Below, piece by piece: positions 9,535 through 18,617 of a stretch of 64,000 bases of DNA; the stretch's first letter is position 1; each line of letters starts with the position of its first letter. The DNA is from Absicoccus intestinalis (GTDB lineage Bacteria; Bacillota_I; Bacilli_A; Erysipelotrichales; Erysipelotrichaceae). The notes below the pieces were generated by a model. The model was given only the letters and a program-made list of their open reading frames with translations, did not search any database and was not told the origin of the DNA. The stretch covers positions 1 through 64,000 of the forward strand of contig NZ_JALBUS010000009.1 of the NCBI RefSeq assembly GCF_033971885.1, in the 5' to 3' direction. The position numbers and the translations under genes were made by a program.

Positions 9535-10926
9535 ATGCCTTGTACAACCGTATTAGTGGGTAAGAAAGCTTCCTATGATGGATCTTGTATGATTGCACGA
9601 AATGATGATTCACCATCGGGACAATTTACCCCAAAGAAATTTGTGGTTGTTCATCCCGAAGAACAACCGAAACAATATTGTTCGGTTTTATCGCATGTCG
9701 AAATTGAATTGCCGGATGAGCCAATGCGTTATACATCGATGCCCAATGCGATTGAAAGTGAAGGCGTATGGGCAGCCAGTGGTGTCAATGAAGCCAATGT
9801 AGCCATGACGGCAACGGAAACGATTACGTCCAATCCTCGTGTATTAGGAGCAGATCCATTGGTTGAAAATGGTATTGGTGAAGAGGATATGGTGACATTG
9901 GTCTTGCCATATATTCATTCGGCCAAAGAAGGAGTACTACGTTTGGGTTCCTTATTGGAAACGTATGGAACTTACGAAATGAATGGGATTGCCTTTTGTG
10001 ATGTCAATGAGATCTGGTGGTTAGAAACCATTGGGGGTCATCATTGGATGGCACGAAAAGTACCCGATGATGTCTATGTGGTCATGCCCAATCAATTAGG
10101 CATTGATCGTTTTGATTTTGAAGATGAAGAAAATTATATATGTTCATCCGATCTAAAGAAATTTGTACAAACGAATCATTTGAATCTATCTTCGTATGGT
10201 GCCTTTGATCCTCGGGCGGCGTTTGGTTCCCATGAGGATAGTGATCATATTTACAATACGCCAAGAGCTTGGGATATTTTACGAACCTTGAATCCGCATA
10301 CAAAGTTTGAACCCGAAGCGGATGATCTACCATGGTGTATGGTTCCAGAAAAGAAAATAACGGTAGAGGATGTCAAATATGTTTTAAGTTTGCATTATCA
10401 AGGTACACCATATGATCCGTATGGAAAAGAAGCCCAAGCAGGTAAGTATCGTTCGATTGGTATTAATCGCAATGATTTTTTAACGATTACCCAGATGAAA
10501 CCAAACTGTGAAACGATTGAATGGGTTGCTTTTGCTTCCAATGTCTTCAATGCATTGGTGCCATTCTATGCGAATATTGAAACGACACCAGAATACATGG
10601 CCAATACCACAAAAGATGTTTCGAGTGATAATTTTTACTGGTCCAGTCGTTTATTAGCCGCTATGGCCGATGCTTCCTATCGCCAATCAATTTTTGAAAT
10701 TGAACGCTATCAAAACAAAGTCGCTGCTAAAGCGCATCAAATGATTCATACCTATAATGGTCTATTGGAACATGAAACCGATGAGGGCAAAAAGTTACAA
10801 TTGCGTCATCAAGCCAATGAAGAAATGGCACAATGGCTACAAGATCAAACAACCGAAGTATTGAATCAAGTCCTTTATATCCTAAGTAATCAAATGAAGA
10901 ATGCATTCAGTCGTTCGGATGCATGA
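9535..10926 (+). CDS. pepD: C69-family dipeptidase
   Basis: 463 residues. It begins MPCTTVLVGKKASYDGS: removal of Met exposes the N-terminal nucleophile Cys typical of Ntn-hydrolase dipeptidases of family C69 (PepDA). The following IARNDD motif is also characteristic. A clear GGAGG site precedes the ATG. Probably a cytoplasmic enzyme hydrolysing dipeptides in amino-acid salvage. The nearest gene, pyrE, has its own TATAAT box at 10926-10931, so the two may be separate units. Confidence 0.88.
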   Translation: MPCTTVLVGKKASYDGSCMIARNDDSPSGQFTPKKFVVVHPEEQPKQYCSVLSHVEIELPDEPMRYTSMPNAIESEGVWAASGVNEANVAMTATETITSNPRVLGADPLVENGIGEEDMVTLVLPYIHSAKEGVLRLGSLLETYGTYEMNGIAFCDVNEIWWLETIGGHHWMARKVPDDVYVVMPNQLGIDRFDFEDEENYICSSDLKKFVQTNHLNLSSYGAFDPRAAFGSHEDSDHIYNTPRAWDILRTLNPHTKFEPEADDLPWCMVPEKKITVEDVKYVLSLHYQGTPYDPYGKEAQAGKYRSIGINRNDFLTITQMKPNCETIEWVAFASNVFNALVPFYANIETTPEYMANTTKDVSSDNFYWSSRLLAAMADASYRQSIFEIERYQNKVAAKAHQMIHTYNGLLEHETDEGKKLQLRHQANEEMAQWLQDQTTEVLNQVLYILSNQMKNAFSRSDA

Positions 10927-10952
10927 TATAATAGCGAAAAAGGAGTACAAAT

Positions 10953-11615
10953 ATGAACGAATATAAACAAGAATTTATTGAATTTATGTTGGCATCCGAT
11001 GTCTTAAAATTTGGAGATTTCACCTTAAAATCCGGTCGAAAAAGTCCTTTCTTTATGAATGCAGGGGCTTATGTCACAGGAGAACAATTAAAGAAATTAG
11101 GCGAATTTTATGCCAAAGCTATCGTGGATACATATGGTCTCGATTTTGATGTATTATTTGGACCTGCATACAAAGGGATTCCATTAGCCGTTGTGACAGC
11201 GATTGCGTTACATACCTTATATGGCAAAGAAGTTCGCTATTGTTCGGATCGTAAAGAAGCAAAAGATCATGGTGCGGATAAAGGCAAATTCTTGGGTACA
11301 AAATTGAAAGATGGCGATCGTGTCGTAATGATCGAAGATGTCACAACTTCGGGTAAATCGATGGAAGAAACGGTGCCAAAAGTAAGAGGGGCTGCTAATG
11401 TCGATATTGTTGGTTTGATGGTTTCTTTGAATCGAAATGAGAAGGGAAAAGGCAACAAGACCGCATTAAAAGAAATTAGTGAGTTGTATGGTTTCCCAAC
11501 AGCAGCCATTGTCTCGATGCCAGAAGTTATTGAATATTTAGGGGATCGTTTGGATGATGATCTAAAAGCACGCATTGATGCATACTATCAAGAATATGGT
11601 GCAACAGAAGACTAG
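10953..11615 (+). CDS. pyrE: Orotate phosphoribosyltransferase
   Basis: 220 residues, typical for the family. Contains the KSGRKSPFF substrate loop, GPAYKGIPLA, the flexible-loop RKEAKDHG and the PRPP-binding VVMIEDVTTSGKS. Converts orotate and PRPP to OMP in UMP synthesis. AAAAAGGAG ribosome site and a TATAAT box (10926-10931) lie just upstream, and a terminator overlaps its stop codon. It stands alone without other pyrimidine genes, so it is probably transcribed singly. Confidence 0.95.
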   Translation: MNEYKQEFIEFMLASDVLKFGDFTLKSGRKSPFFMNAGAYVTGEQLKKLGEFYAKAIVDTYGLDFDVLFGPAYKGIPLAVVTAIALHTLYGKEVRYCSDRKEAKDHGADKGKFLGTKLKDGDRVVMIEDVTTSGKSMEETVPKVRGAANVDIVGLMVSLNRNEKGKGNKTALKEISELYGFPTAAIVSMPEVIEYLGDRLDDDLKARIDAYYQEYGATED

Positions 11616-11631
11616 TTCTTCTGTTTTTTTT
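11604..11631 (+). terminator. Terminator overlapping the pyrE stop codon
   Basis: Perfect inverted repeat ACAGAAGA/TCTTCTGT followed by seven T residues. The pyrE TAG stop lies in the loop. The convergent LysR gene ends within the T run. Confidence 0.85.
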
Positions 11632-12517
11632 ATACCGCAAAATCCGGATGATCTTCATACATTTTCTGGATCATTTGGACAAAATTATGAATAATGGCTC
11701 GATGATCTGAAGCATGGGTACATAATACACAAGGTATGGTTTCTTCACAATCAAAGGGAATCCACGCAAATTCATTGGTATGATCATTTAAAAAACCAGG
11801 AGAAAGCACAAGGGCTCGATTGGCTGCGACATTGGTCAAAGAAGTATCATGATCATCACTATTGAAATAATCAATCGGTTGGGTTTCGATCATGCGTTGT
11901 TGGACTTGACGCAAAGGAATAGGGGAAGGACCGCCTACCATCAAGGTTCGACCTGCTAGATTTTCGGGTTCAATACGTGATTTTTGCGCTAACGGATCAT
12001 CATGACGAGCCACTAAATAGATTTTAGAGTCATACAGTGGATGAACTTGAATATTAGGAATATGACGAATTTCATCATGGATCGCAAAGAGTACATCTTG
12101 TTCGCCTTGTAAAAAAGAATCCAATATATGATTTGGATCAAAAGAAGGCGTAACCAAAATACCCGAATCTCCCTTTGAAATTTCTTGGATCACTTGGGGC
12201 AAGAAATAGAGTGCTGAACGAACGGGTAAGGCAATTTGAATATTTTCACGATACTTGGTTGAAAAGTTTTGCCCTTGTTCAATGGCTTTTCTTAATTCAG
12301 CCCGAATACTACGAAGACTCGCCACAAATTGTTGGCCGGCCGGAGTGATATTCGTTCCTTTGCCACTCCGATCAAAAATAATAAAGCCAATTTCTTCTTC
12401 GGCTGCATGAATCTGATAGGTCAAGGTTGGTTGGGAAATATAAAGATTTTCAGCGGCACGATTGAAGTTTAAGGTTTGTGCGAGTTCTAATATATAGTCA
12501 ATTTGTTTGGTGTTCAT
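11630..12517 (-). CDS. LysR-family transcriptional regulator
   Basis: 295 residues, standard LTTR length. N-terminal winged HTH: NFNRAAENLYISQPTLTYQIHAAEEEIGFIIFDR. A substrate-binding domain of about 200 residues follows. It is divergent from the flavodoxin gene over a 101-bp gap that carries repeated ATCGAT sites, so it probably controls that gene and itself. The co-inducer is unknown; control of a flavodoxin, acetyltransferase or nitroreductase suggests redox or electrophile stress (inference). Confidence 0.88.
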   Translation of the reverse strand: MNTKQIDYILELAQTLNFNRAAENLYISQPTLTYQIHAAEEEIGFIIFDRSGKGTNITPAGQQFVASLRSIRAELRKAIEQGQNFSTKYRENIQIALPVRSALYFLPQVIQEISKGDSGILVTPSFDPNHILDSFLQGEQDVLFAIHDEIRHIPNIQVHPLYDSKIYLVARHDDPLAQKSRIEPENLAGRTLMVGGPSPIPLRQVQQRMIETQPIDYFNSDDHDTSLTNVAANRALVLSPGFLNDHTNEFAWIPFDCEETIPCVLCTHASDHRAIIHNFVQMIQKMYEDHPDFAV

Positions 12518-12547
12518 TTTATCTCCTCATAATTTAATAATTCTATT

Positions 12548-12588
12548 ATATATCGATTATTTCAATTTGAAAAATTAATATATCGATT
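12548..12588. promoter_or_regulatory. Candidate LysR operator with phased repeats
   Basis: Two copies of ATATATCGATT (12548-12558 and 12578-12588) start exactly 30 bp apart, about three helical turns, and each contains the palindrome ATCGAT. Between them is the dyad TCAATTTGA (12562-12570). It lies in the divergent LysR/flavodoxin promoter region, where LTTR sites are expected. Confidence 0.5.
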
Positions 12589-12618
12589 TTAAGATGAATA
12601 CAGAAACGAGGTATACAG

Positions 12619-13131
12619 ATGTCAAAAAAATTAATTCTATATTACTCACGAACAGGTGAAAATTATGTCAATGGAAGTATTCAAAAACTTTCCAAAGGCA
12701 ACACAGCCTATGTGGCTACATATATTCAAGAAGCAATTGGTGGGGATTTGTTTCCCATTGAAACGGTTGATGCGTATCCAAATGATTATATGGCCTGCAT
12801 TGATCAAGCGAAAAAAGAAATGAATGCCCATGCACGACCTGCTTTGGTTCACTATATCGATGATATTTCCGATTACGACAACATCTTTATTTGTGGACCC
12901 TGCTGGTGGGGGTTGTTCCCCATGCCAATCTATTCTCAATTGGAACGATTGGATTTTACGAATAAAAATGTATATGTTGTCGTAACGCATGAAGGCAGTG
13001 GCATGGGAAATTGTGAACGCGATTTGAAAAAAGGATTGAAAGGTGCCACGTTTGGTCCTGGCTTAGCTATTCATGGTGCCGATGCCCCAAAGAGTGCCAA
13101 TCAAGTAAAAACATGGGCAAAAAGTTTATAG
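12619..13131 (+). CDS. Flavodoxin-family protein
   Basis: 170 residues. N-terminal FMN phosphate loop YYSRTGENY after the first strand, and a GPCWWGLFPMPIYSQLE segment typical of the Flavodoxin_4 group. Probably a small FMN electron carrier or quinone/flavin reductase. It follows a divergent LysR regulator and is 12 bp from an acetyltransferase gene with which it likely forms an operon. The redox partner cannot be read from sequence. Confidence 0.85.
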   Translation: MSKKLILYYSRTGENYVNGSIQKLSKGNTAYVATYIQEAIGGDLFPIETVDAYPNDYMACIDQAKKEMNAHARPALVHYIDDISDYDNIFICGPCWWGLFPMPIYSQLERLDFTNKNVYVVVTHEGSGMGNCERDLKKGLKGATFGPGLAIHGADAPKSANQVKTWAKSL

Positions 13132-13143
13132 GGGGAAAAGATT

Positions 13144-13728
13144 ATGGAATACAAAAAAGGATATGTTTATGAATTGATGGACCGAGGAGGTCCTACTGAT
13201 GTGCGCGAATCGTATTTTAAAGAAGCCGTGGAAGAAATGATGCGAGCTCGTACCCTTTGTCAAAAAGCCAATGCGACTTTACCCGATGATCCATCGTATA
13301 TGCAGTATTTGGAAGAATTATTTGGTCGTAAATTGGATGATGTACGAATCTTAACTCCCTTTATTTGTGATTTTGGCAATCGGGTTACATTTGGAAAAGA
13401 TGTATTTATCAATCATTCCGCGATTCTATCAGCTTCGGGTGGTATCGAATTTGAAGATGGTTGTATGGCAGCTCCCGGTTTACGCATTGCCACGATCAAC
13501 CATGATATGAATGAAAGACATACGATTTACACCTATGGCAAAGTCACGGTGAAACAAAATGCTTGGATTGGCATGAATGTAACCATTTGTCCTGGTGTGA
13601 CCATTGGTAAATATGCCGTCGTTGGAGCAGGCGCTGTGGTCACAAAAGATGTCCCTGACTATGCCGTGGTTGCCGGTGTACCTGCTAAAGTAATCAAGAT
13701 ATTAGATCCAAATGATCAAAAAGAATGA
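13144..13728 (+). CDS. Maltose/galactoside-type O-acetyltransferase
   Basis: 194 residues with the N-terminal Mac helical region and a C-terminal left-handed beta-helix of hexapeptide repeats (VTICPGVTIGKYAVVGAGAVVTKDV, then VAGVPAKVI), the LacA/Maa layout. The catalytic His region reads TINHDMNERH. Uses acetyl-CoA to acetylate a sugar or similar hydroxyl. GGGGGAAAAG precedes the ATG, 12 bp after the flavodoxin gene. Substrate unknown. Confidence 0.85.
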   Translation: MEYKKGYVYELMDRGGPTDVRESYFKEAVEEMMRARTLCQKANATLPDDPSYMQYLEELFGRKLDDVRILTPFICDFGNRVTFGKDVFINHSAILSASGGIEFEDGCMAAPGLRIATINHDMNERHTIYTYGKVTVKQNAWIGMNVTICPGVTIGKYAVVGAGAVVTKDVPDYAVVAGVPAKVIKILDPNDQKE

Positions 13729-13772
13729 TCCATCTCGATTTTCTTTACAGATGATCTATTTCTATTTTGATT

Positions 13773-13781
13773 TGGTATAAT
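13773..13781 (+). promoter_or_regulatory. Extended -10 promoter of the nitroreductase operon
   Basis: TGG followed by TATAAT (13776-13781), a TGn-extended -10 with no good -35. It lies 30 bp before the nitroreductase ATG, which has GGAGG. Confidence 0.5.
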
Positions 13782-13810
13782 GTTCAAGCAAATGAACGGA
13801 GGAAACAAAT

Positions 13811-14467
13811 ATGGAATGGATCGAAGTCATGAGACAACGACATAGTGTCCGTCAATATACGGATCAAAAGATTCCCATGGAAATACAAGAAAAATTGAAA
13901 GCAGAAGTGGAACGCTTAAATACCGAAAGCAACCTCCATATGCAACTATTCTTTGATGAACCCGATTGTTTTGATTCTCGCATGGCACATTATGGAAAAT
14001 TTACCAATGTGAAAAATTATCTTTCCATTGTCGGTAAGAAAGAACCAAAACTAGATGAAAAAGCCGGATACTATGGTGAAAAAGTGGTGTTGTTGGCGCA
14101 AAGTTTAGGTATCAACAGTTGTTGGGTCGGCATGACCCATGGTAAAAGTGATGCGATCGTAAACAAAGACGAGAAACAAGTCATCGTTGTATCCCTGGGA
14201 TATGGAGAAAACCAAGGCGTTGCCCATAAAAGTAAACCCATGGATAAACTATGTTCTGTTACCGGAGATGTACCCACTTGGTTTCATACGGGCATGGAAG
14301 CAGCCATGCTTTCGCCAACCGCTGTTAACCAACAAAAGTTTTTGATCTCTTATGATGGAAAGAAACTGAGTGCTAAAGTGAATGGTCGAGTTTTTTTTTC
14401 CAAAGTGGATCTAGGCATTGTGAAGTGCGATTTTGAATTGGCAAGTGGGCATACTTTCGATGAATAA
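13811..14467 (+). CDS. Nitroreductase-family protein
   Basis: 218 residues. The start IEVMRQRHSVRQYTDQKIP is the classical FMN-binding R-x-S-x-R-x-(Y/F) motif. The central AQSLGINSCWVGMTHGKS and late MEAAMLSPTAVNQQKF fit the putative-TM nitroreductase subgroup. Probably an FMN-dependent NAD(P)H oxidoreductase acting on nitro compounds or quinones. It overlaps the ArsR-type regulator by 8 bp, so expression is coupled to its presumed repressor. Confidence 0.8.
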   Translation: MEWIEVMRQRHSVRQYTDQKIPMEIQEKLKAEVERLNTESNLHMQLFFDEPDCFDSRMAHYGKFTNVKNYLSIVGKKEPKLDEKAGYYGEKVVLLAQSLGINSCWVGMTHGKSDAIVNKDEKQVIVVSLGYGENQGVAHKSKPMDKLCSVTGDVPTWFHTGMEAAMLSPTAVNQQKFLISYDGKKLSAKVNGRVFFSKVDLGIVKCDFELASGHTFDE

Positions 14468-14810
14468 GAAGATTGAAAAACTTGCCCGTGCATTTGGTGC
14501 GAGTCAAAAATTGTTGATTGCGTTGGGTGATGAAAGTCGCCAGCACATCATCTTAACGATGATGCAGATGGGTGATTGTTCCGGTGTACGTGCCATTGAT
14601 GTAGCAGCCCATACCAATCTTTCCCGTCCAGCTGTATCGCATCATTTCCAAATCATGAAAGATGCGGGATTATTAAAGACACGAAAAGAAGGGACCAAGA
14701 TCTTCTATTATTTTGATCCCGATATGAAATCCATGAATGCGTTGATTGATGTGTTGCATTTAGCCATAGAAATCACCAAAGAATTACCCAATCGGAGTGG
14801 GGATGAATGA
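14460..14810 (+). CDS. ArsR-family HTH regulator
   Basis: 116 residues from the ATG at 14460, which overlaps the nitroreductase stop; a longer TTG-started frame is less likely. Winged HTH with AAHTNLSRPAVSHHFQIMKDAGLLKTRKEGTKIFYYFD, typical of ArsR/SmtB repressors. No ArsR-type Cys metal motif (CxC) is visible in the recognition helix, so it may sense something other than metal. It overlaps the start of the decayed lactonase-like gene by 4 bp, indicating a former three-gene operon. Confidence 0.85.
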   Translation: MNKKIEKLARAFGASQKLLIALGDESRQHIILTMMQMGDCSGVRAIDVAAHTNLSRPAVSHHFQIMKDAGLLKTRKEGTKIFYYFDPDMKSMNALIDVLHLAIEITKELPNRSGDE

Positions 14811-15576
14811 AAATTTATATCTTACAAACCGGTGTGCGGTTCCGGATCGAAGCTCGCATCGTTGGACCTATGCCTATACGGGCTTGTTTCAATGAAGAAA
14901 GAAGCGAATTTGTGTACCTGTTAAAGCCTTTTTGGTGGAAAACCAAGGCCATCGGGTATTGATTGATACAGGTTGGTCGGAAGCATGTGTCGATCATCCC
15001 CTTTCTCATCTTAGATTTGGTTTATGGTTTGCGAGTGAACCGGTTTTGAAAAGAGAAGAAGCAATACCGTATCAACTACAGAAATTGTCACTGAAACCAT
15101 CAGACATCGATGCGATTGTATTGACGCATCTAGATTGTGATCATGTGTCGGGTTTACGACCTTTAAAAGAAGCCAAACACATCTATTGTTCCAAAGAAGA
15201 ATGGCAACATGCCCAAACCAGAGATGTACGCTATCGCAAAGCTTTTTGGGAAGGTGTTCACATAGAAACAGTATCTATGAAAAAGGATACATCGTCCCCA
15301 TTTGGCTAGAGTTGTGATTTATTTGGCGATGGTAGTTTTATTTTGATTTTAACACCGGGACATAGTGAAGGATCAATGGCAATCTTGGTATACGAACACA
15401 AGCAATATGCCGCCTTTATTGGCGATGATTCCTATAATCATCATTCGTGGGAAGAACAAAAATTGCCTGGACCAATATATGATATACAATCCATGAAAAA
15501 AACCTTTCGTTGGGTCAAGCAATTGAGTGAAGATCCCCATTGTATAGGTATTTATGCTGCCCATGAAAAAGTGTAA
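14807..15576 (+). pseudogene. Decayed metallo-beta-lactamase-fold (lactonase-like) gene
   Basis: The ATG at 14807 encodes MKIYILQTG, the usual start of N-acyl-homoserine-lactonase-like proteins. The frame is lost before about 14920, where the match continues in another frame as VKAFLVENQGHRVLIDTGW. The metal motif THLDCDH follows near 15124. An in-frame TAG at 15307-15309 interrupts FG*SCDLFGDG, after which the same frame carries on through TPGHSEG to a normal end. At least one frameshift with probable small deletion and one nonsense codon make it inactive. Last gene of the nitroreductase-ArsR operon. Confidence 0.8.
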
Positions 15577-15600
15577 CTCGATTCGAGTTGCACTTTTTTT
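15568..15600 (+). terminator. Terminator after the lactonase pseudogene
   Basis: AAAGTG-T-AACTCG pairs with CGAGTT-G-CACTTT (13 bp including one G-U), followed by a T run. A TATAAT (15602-15607) follows directly and may serve the next gene. Confidence 0.85.
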
Positions 15601-15627
15601 GTATAATAGGTAACAGAGGTGATTTAT

Positions 15628-15990
15628 ATGGAAGATACCATCCAAACCATAACACAAAAAATCATTGCGTTTCGTGATCAACGCAATTGGCAACAATTTC
15701 ATAATCCCAAAGATCTGGCCATTTCCATTTCTTTGGAAGCAGCCGAACTATTGGAAGTATTTCAATGGACCGGTGCAGATACGCAAGCCGATACAAAAGA
15801 GAAAATGGATAAGATCAAAGAAGAGTTAGCAGATGTATTGATTTATTCACTGATGATGGCACATGATCTTGATTTAGACGTGTTGCAGATTATTCAAGAT
15901 AAATTAGCAGTGAATGAGAAAAAATATCCGGTGGATCAAGCCTATGGGAAGTCATTGAAATATACGGCCTACCAAGGAGATCAGAAATGA
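15628..15990 (+). CDS. MazG-like nucleotide pyrophosphohydrolase
   Basis: 120 residues from the ATG at 15628 with AGAGGTG upstream. It has the EAAELLE and EELADVLIY helices (ExxE and ExxD metal-binding motifs) of all-alpha NTP pyrophosphatases and the FRDQRNWQQFHNPKDLA start of the RS21-C6/MazG-like subgroup. Likely hydrolyses non-canonical or excess (d)NTPs to NMP and PPi as a house-cleaning enzyme. It ends 4 bp into a broken gene, so it was probably followed by that gene in an operon. Confidence 0.85.
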   Translation: MEDTIQTITQKIIAFRDQRNWQQFHNPKDLAISISLEAAELLEVFQWTGADTQADTKEKMDKIKEELADVLIYSLMMAHDLDLDVLQIIQDKLAVNEKKYPVDQAYGKSLKYTAYQGDQK

Positions 15991-16240
15991 TTATCTATGA
16001 TGGTTCGCGACGGGATTTTCTTGAAAGTGTTGAAATGATACCATTGCGATCGATATTGAACAAAATATATTAAAAAAGATGGGACGCCATACACCAAAAA
16101 ATGAATTTCGAGCATGGGACAATTCTATGCAGTATATGTATAAAGTGATGAATGATCCCGATATACCAGATAATGCAGACATTACGACAACGTATCTAGA
16201 AAGCGAAGTTAATGGTATAATAAAACGACGGAGGTTGAAA
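15987..16240 (+). pseudogene. N-terminal remnant of a DUF2075-like ATPase gene
   Basis: The ATG at 15987 overlaps the MazG-like stop and reads MIIYDGSRRDFLESVE, then closes in a stop. Restoring one base near 16035 continues as NDTIAIDIEQNILKKMGRH, then EFRAWDNSMQYMYKVM to DPDIPDNADI. From memory this resembles the start of DUF2075-type (AAA helicase-like) proteins. The reading stops at rarA, so the remaining several hundred codons are gone. Frameshift plus 3' truncation: a dead remnant that now carries the rarA ribosome site and a TATAAT (16213-16218). Confidence 0.6.
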
Positions 16241-17574
16241 TGGAACAAGCGTCTTTATTTGATACGACTGATTCGCGTCCTTTAGCCGATCGCATGCGAC
16301 CCGAAACATTGGAAGAATATGTTGGTCAAAAACAATTGATTGCGCCTGGGCGGATCTTATGGCAAATGATTGAGCATGATAAGGTGCCATCGATGATTTT
16401 TTGGGGGCCTCCTGGTGTTGGTAAAACCACTTTGGCTCGCATGATCGCGCATAAGACCAAAGCACATTTTGTGACTTTTTCGGCCGTATCATCGGGTATT
16501 AAAGATATCAAGGTTGTCATGAAGGAAGCGGCTTTACACAAAGCGCAAGGTCAAAAAACGATTGTGTTTGTGGATGAGATCCATCGCTTCAATAAAGCGC
16601 AACAAGATGCTTTTTTGCCCTATGTGGAAAATGGCAGCATTACTTTGATTGGGGCCACAACGGAAAATCCCAGCTTTGAGTTAAACAATGCCCTTTTATC
16701 GCGCTGTCGTGTTTTTGTGCTGCAATCCCTCAGTCAAGAAGATATTGTTGAACTGCTTCATCGGGCACTTTCCAGTCCGAAAGGGTTTGGCACATTACAT
16801 ATTGATATGAGTGATGTACAAATCGAAGCGATTGCCAATTTTTCGGGTGGGGATGCCCGCTTTGCCTTAAATACTTTAGAAATGGTGGTATATAATAGTC
16901 CCAGTGATGTGGAAGGAATTCATGTCACGCAAGATGTCATCAAACAATGTCTGCAACGACGATCGTTATTATATGACCGCCAAGGTGAAGAGCACTATAA
17001 TATCATTTCAGCTTTGCATAAAAGTATGCGAAATAGTGATGTACAAGCATCCATCTATTGGTTAGCACGCATGTTGGAAGCTGGCGAAGATCCCTTATAT
17101 GTGGCTCGTCGCATTGTTCGATTTGCTTCGGAAGATATCGGTATGGCCGATTCACGGGCTTTGGAAATTTGTATTGCCGCCTATCAAGCGTGTCATTATT
17201 TAGGCATGCCCGAATGCAATGTGCATTTAACGCATGCGGTCGTGTATTGTGCCTTGGCACCAAAATCCAATGCCTTAGAAACGGCATATATTCATGCGGC
17301 ACAAGATGCTAAGGCAACATTGGATCAACCGGTACCGTTGCAAATTCGCAATGCACCGACACGATTGATGAAAGATCTTGGCTATGGCAAAGATTATGAA
17401 TATTCCCATGACTACAAATATCACATGACGGATATGGTTTGTTTGCCAGAGGCATTAAAAGATCGTGTATATTATGTACCGAAAGATCAAGGATCGGAAT
17501 TAAAAGTAAAGAAGCGTATGCAAGATATCAAGAATATCAAGCATATGATTCATGAACAGAAAAGGAAGAAATAG
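16240..17574 (+). CDS. rarA: Replication-associated recombination protein A (AAA ATPase)
   Basis: 444 residues, normal for RarA/MgsA. Starts with the RPxxxxEYVGQ region (MRPETLEEYVGQKQLI), Walker A GPPGVGKTT, Walker B VFVDEIHRF, sensor GATTENPSFELN, and the C-terminal tetramerisation region with DIGMADSRAL. Acts at stalled replication forks with SSB and recombination proteins. GGAGG precedes the ATG. Overlapping frames at its 3' end lead to tsaE. Confidence 0.95.
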   Translation: MEQASLFDTTDSRPLADRMRPETLEEYVGQKQLIAPGRILWQMIEHDKVPSMIFWGPPGVGKTTLARMIAHKTKAHFVTFSAVSSGIKDIKVVMKEAALHKAQGQKTIVFVDEIHRFNKAQQDAFLPYVENGSITLIGATTENPSFELNNALLSRCRVFVLQSLSQEDIVELLHRALSSPKGFGTLHIDMSDVQIEAIANFSGGDARFALNTLEMVVYNSPSDVEGIHVTQDVIKQCLQRRSLLYDRQGEEHYNIISALHKSMRNSDVQASIYWLARMLEAGEDPLYVARRIVRFASEDIGMADSRALEICIAAYQACHYLGMPECNVHLTHAVVYCALAPKSNALETAYIHAAQDAKATLDQPVPLQIRNAPTRLMKDLGYGKDYEYSHDYKYHMTDMVCLPEALKDRVYYVPKDQGSELKVKKRMQDIKNIKHMIHEQKRKK

Positions 17575-17575
17575 T

Positions 17576-18028
17576 ATGAAAATCCAAATTCATTCATTAG
17601 CAGAAACGCAACGATTTGCACAAAAAATGGCAGATCTTTGTCGAGATAAACATGTCATCCTTTGTTTGGATGGAGATTTAGGTGCAGGAAAAACGACTTG
17701 GACACAATCGTTTGGCAAGGCTTTAGGTATTCAACAAGTCATAAATTCACCAACGTTTACGATCATGAAATCGTATACCCAAGGCAATGGACAACCTTTT
17801 TATCATATTGATGCCTATCGATTAGAAGGCATTGATCAAGATCTAGGGTTTGAAGATTGTTTTGATGAAGGCATTTGTGTGATCGAATGGGGAAATTTTA
17901 TCGCCAATCAAATTCCTGACGATCATATCTCGATCTCGATTGAAGAAGGCATTGATGAAGAACGAACAATTGAAATGACCTATACAGGAAGTGTAAGTCA
18001 AACGATAGTGGAGGCATACAATGATTAG
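17576..18028 (+). CDS. tsaE: tRNA t6A biosynthesis ATPase TsaE
   Basis: 150 residues. Walker A LDGDLGAGKTTWTQ, switch region SPTFTIMKSY, then YHIDAYRL and VIEWG, all diagnostic of TsaE (YjeE). It works with TsaB and TsaD in threonylcarbamoyl transfer to A37 of ANN-decoding tRNAs. It starts 2 bp after the rarA stop at an ATG with AAGGAAG upstream, and overlaps tsaB by 8 bp. Confidence 0.95.
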   Translation: MKIQIHSLAETQRFAQKMADLCRDKHVILCLDGDLGAGKTTWTQSFGKALGIQQVINSPTFTIMKSYTQGNGQPFYHIDAYRLEGIDQDLGFEDCFDEGICVIEWGNFIANQIPDDHISISIEEGIDEERTIEMTYTGSVSQTIVEAYND

Positions 18029-18617
18029 TTTATGTATGGATAGTGCCTATAAAAATTTAGTCTTAGGCCTATATGAAGATGATCGTTTATTGGCAGGAAT
18101 TGCCAAGGAAGCGTTTAAGCAACAAAGTGAAACCATTTTTGTGGAATTGAATCAATTATTGGCACAAACCCATTTGGATTATGCCGATATTGATCGGGTG
18201 ATCATTACCGATGGGCCAGGTTCGTATACGGGCATTCGGATTGCGATGACCATTGCGAAAGTGTTGTGTACCCAAATGCATAAAGAACTATATTGTATTT
18301 CAACGATGCAGTTGTATGCCGGTATGGAACCAAGTGCTAACGTAATCTTGGATGCACGTAGTCATCGTGCCTATATTGCACATGTGGAAAATGGCATCAT
18401 TCATCCGGAAACACAAGTTTTGCCATTGGATGAAGTGAAGACATTTATTGATCAACATCCAGGTACCTTAATGGGTGATGCGTACTTATTGGATCAAGAA
18501 GGCAAACCAAGTGATTTCTTAGCGAATTTTATGCAGGTACCGGCTCGAAAGATCGAGAATATTCATGCGTTGGTTCCGCAATATTTAAAGTCTTCCAATG
18601 CATATAAAAATAAATGA
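18021..18617 (+). CDS. tsaB: tRNA t6A complex subunit TsaB
   Basis: 198 residues, slightly short for TsaB. ASKHA-fold N-terminus MISLCMDSAYKNLVLGLYED and the conserved TDGPGSYTGIRI motif. It is the non-catalytic partner and scaffold of TsaD. It lies between tsaE and rimI with overlapping ends, as in many Bacillota. Confidence 0.93.
   Translation: MISLCMDSAYKNLVLGLYEDDRLLAGIAKEAFKQQSETIFVELNQLLAQTHLDYADIDRVIITDGPGSYTGIRIAMTIAKVLCTQMHKELYCISTMQLYAGMEPSANVILDARSHRAYIAHVENGIIHPETQVLPLDEVKTFIDQHPGTLMGDAYLLDQEGKPSDFLANFMQVPARKIENIHALVPQYLKSSNAYKNK

Noticed and set aside
9378..9563. 61-codon frame between the dehydrogenase and the dipeptidase
   Set aside because: It overlaps both neighbours, has no family signature and no ribosome site.
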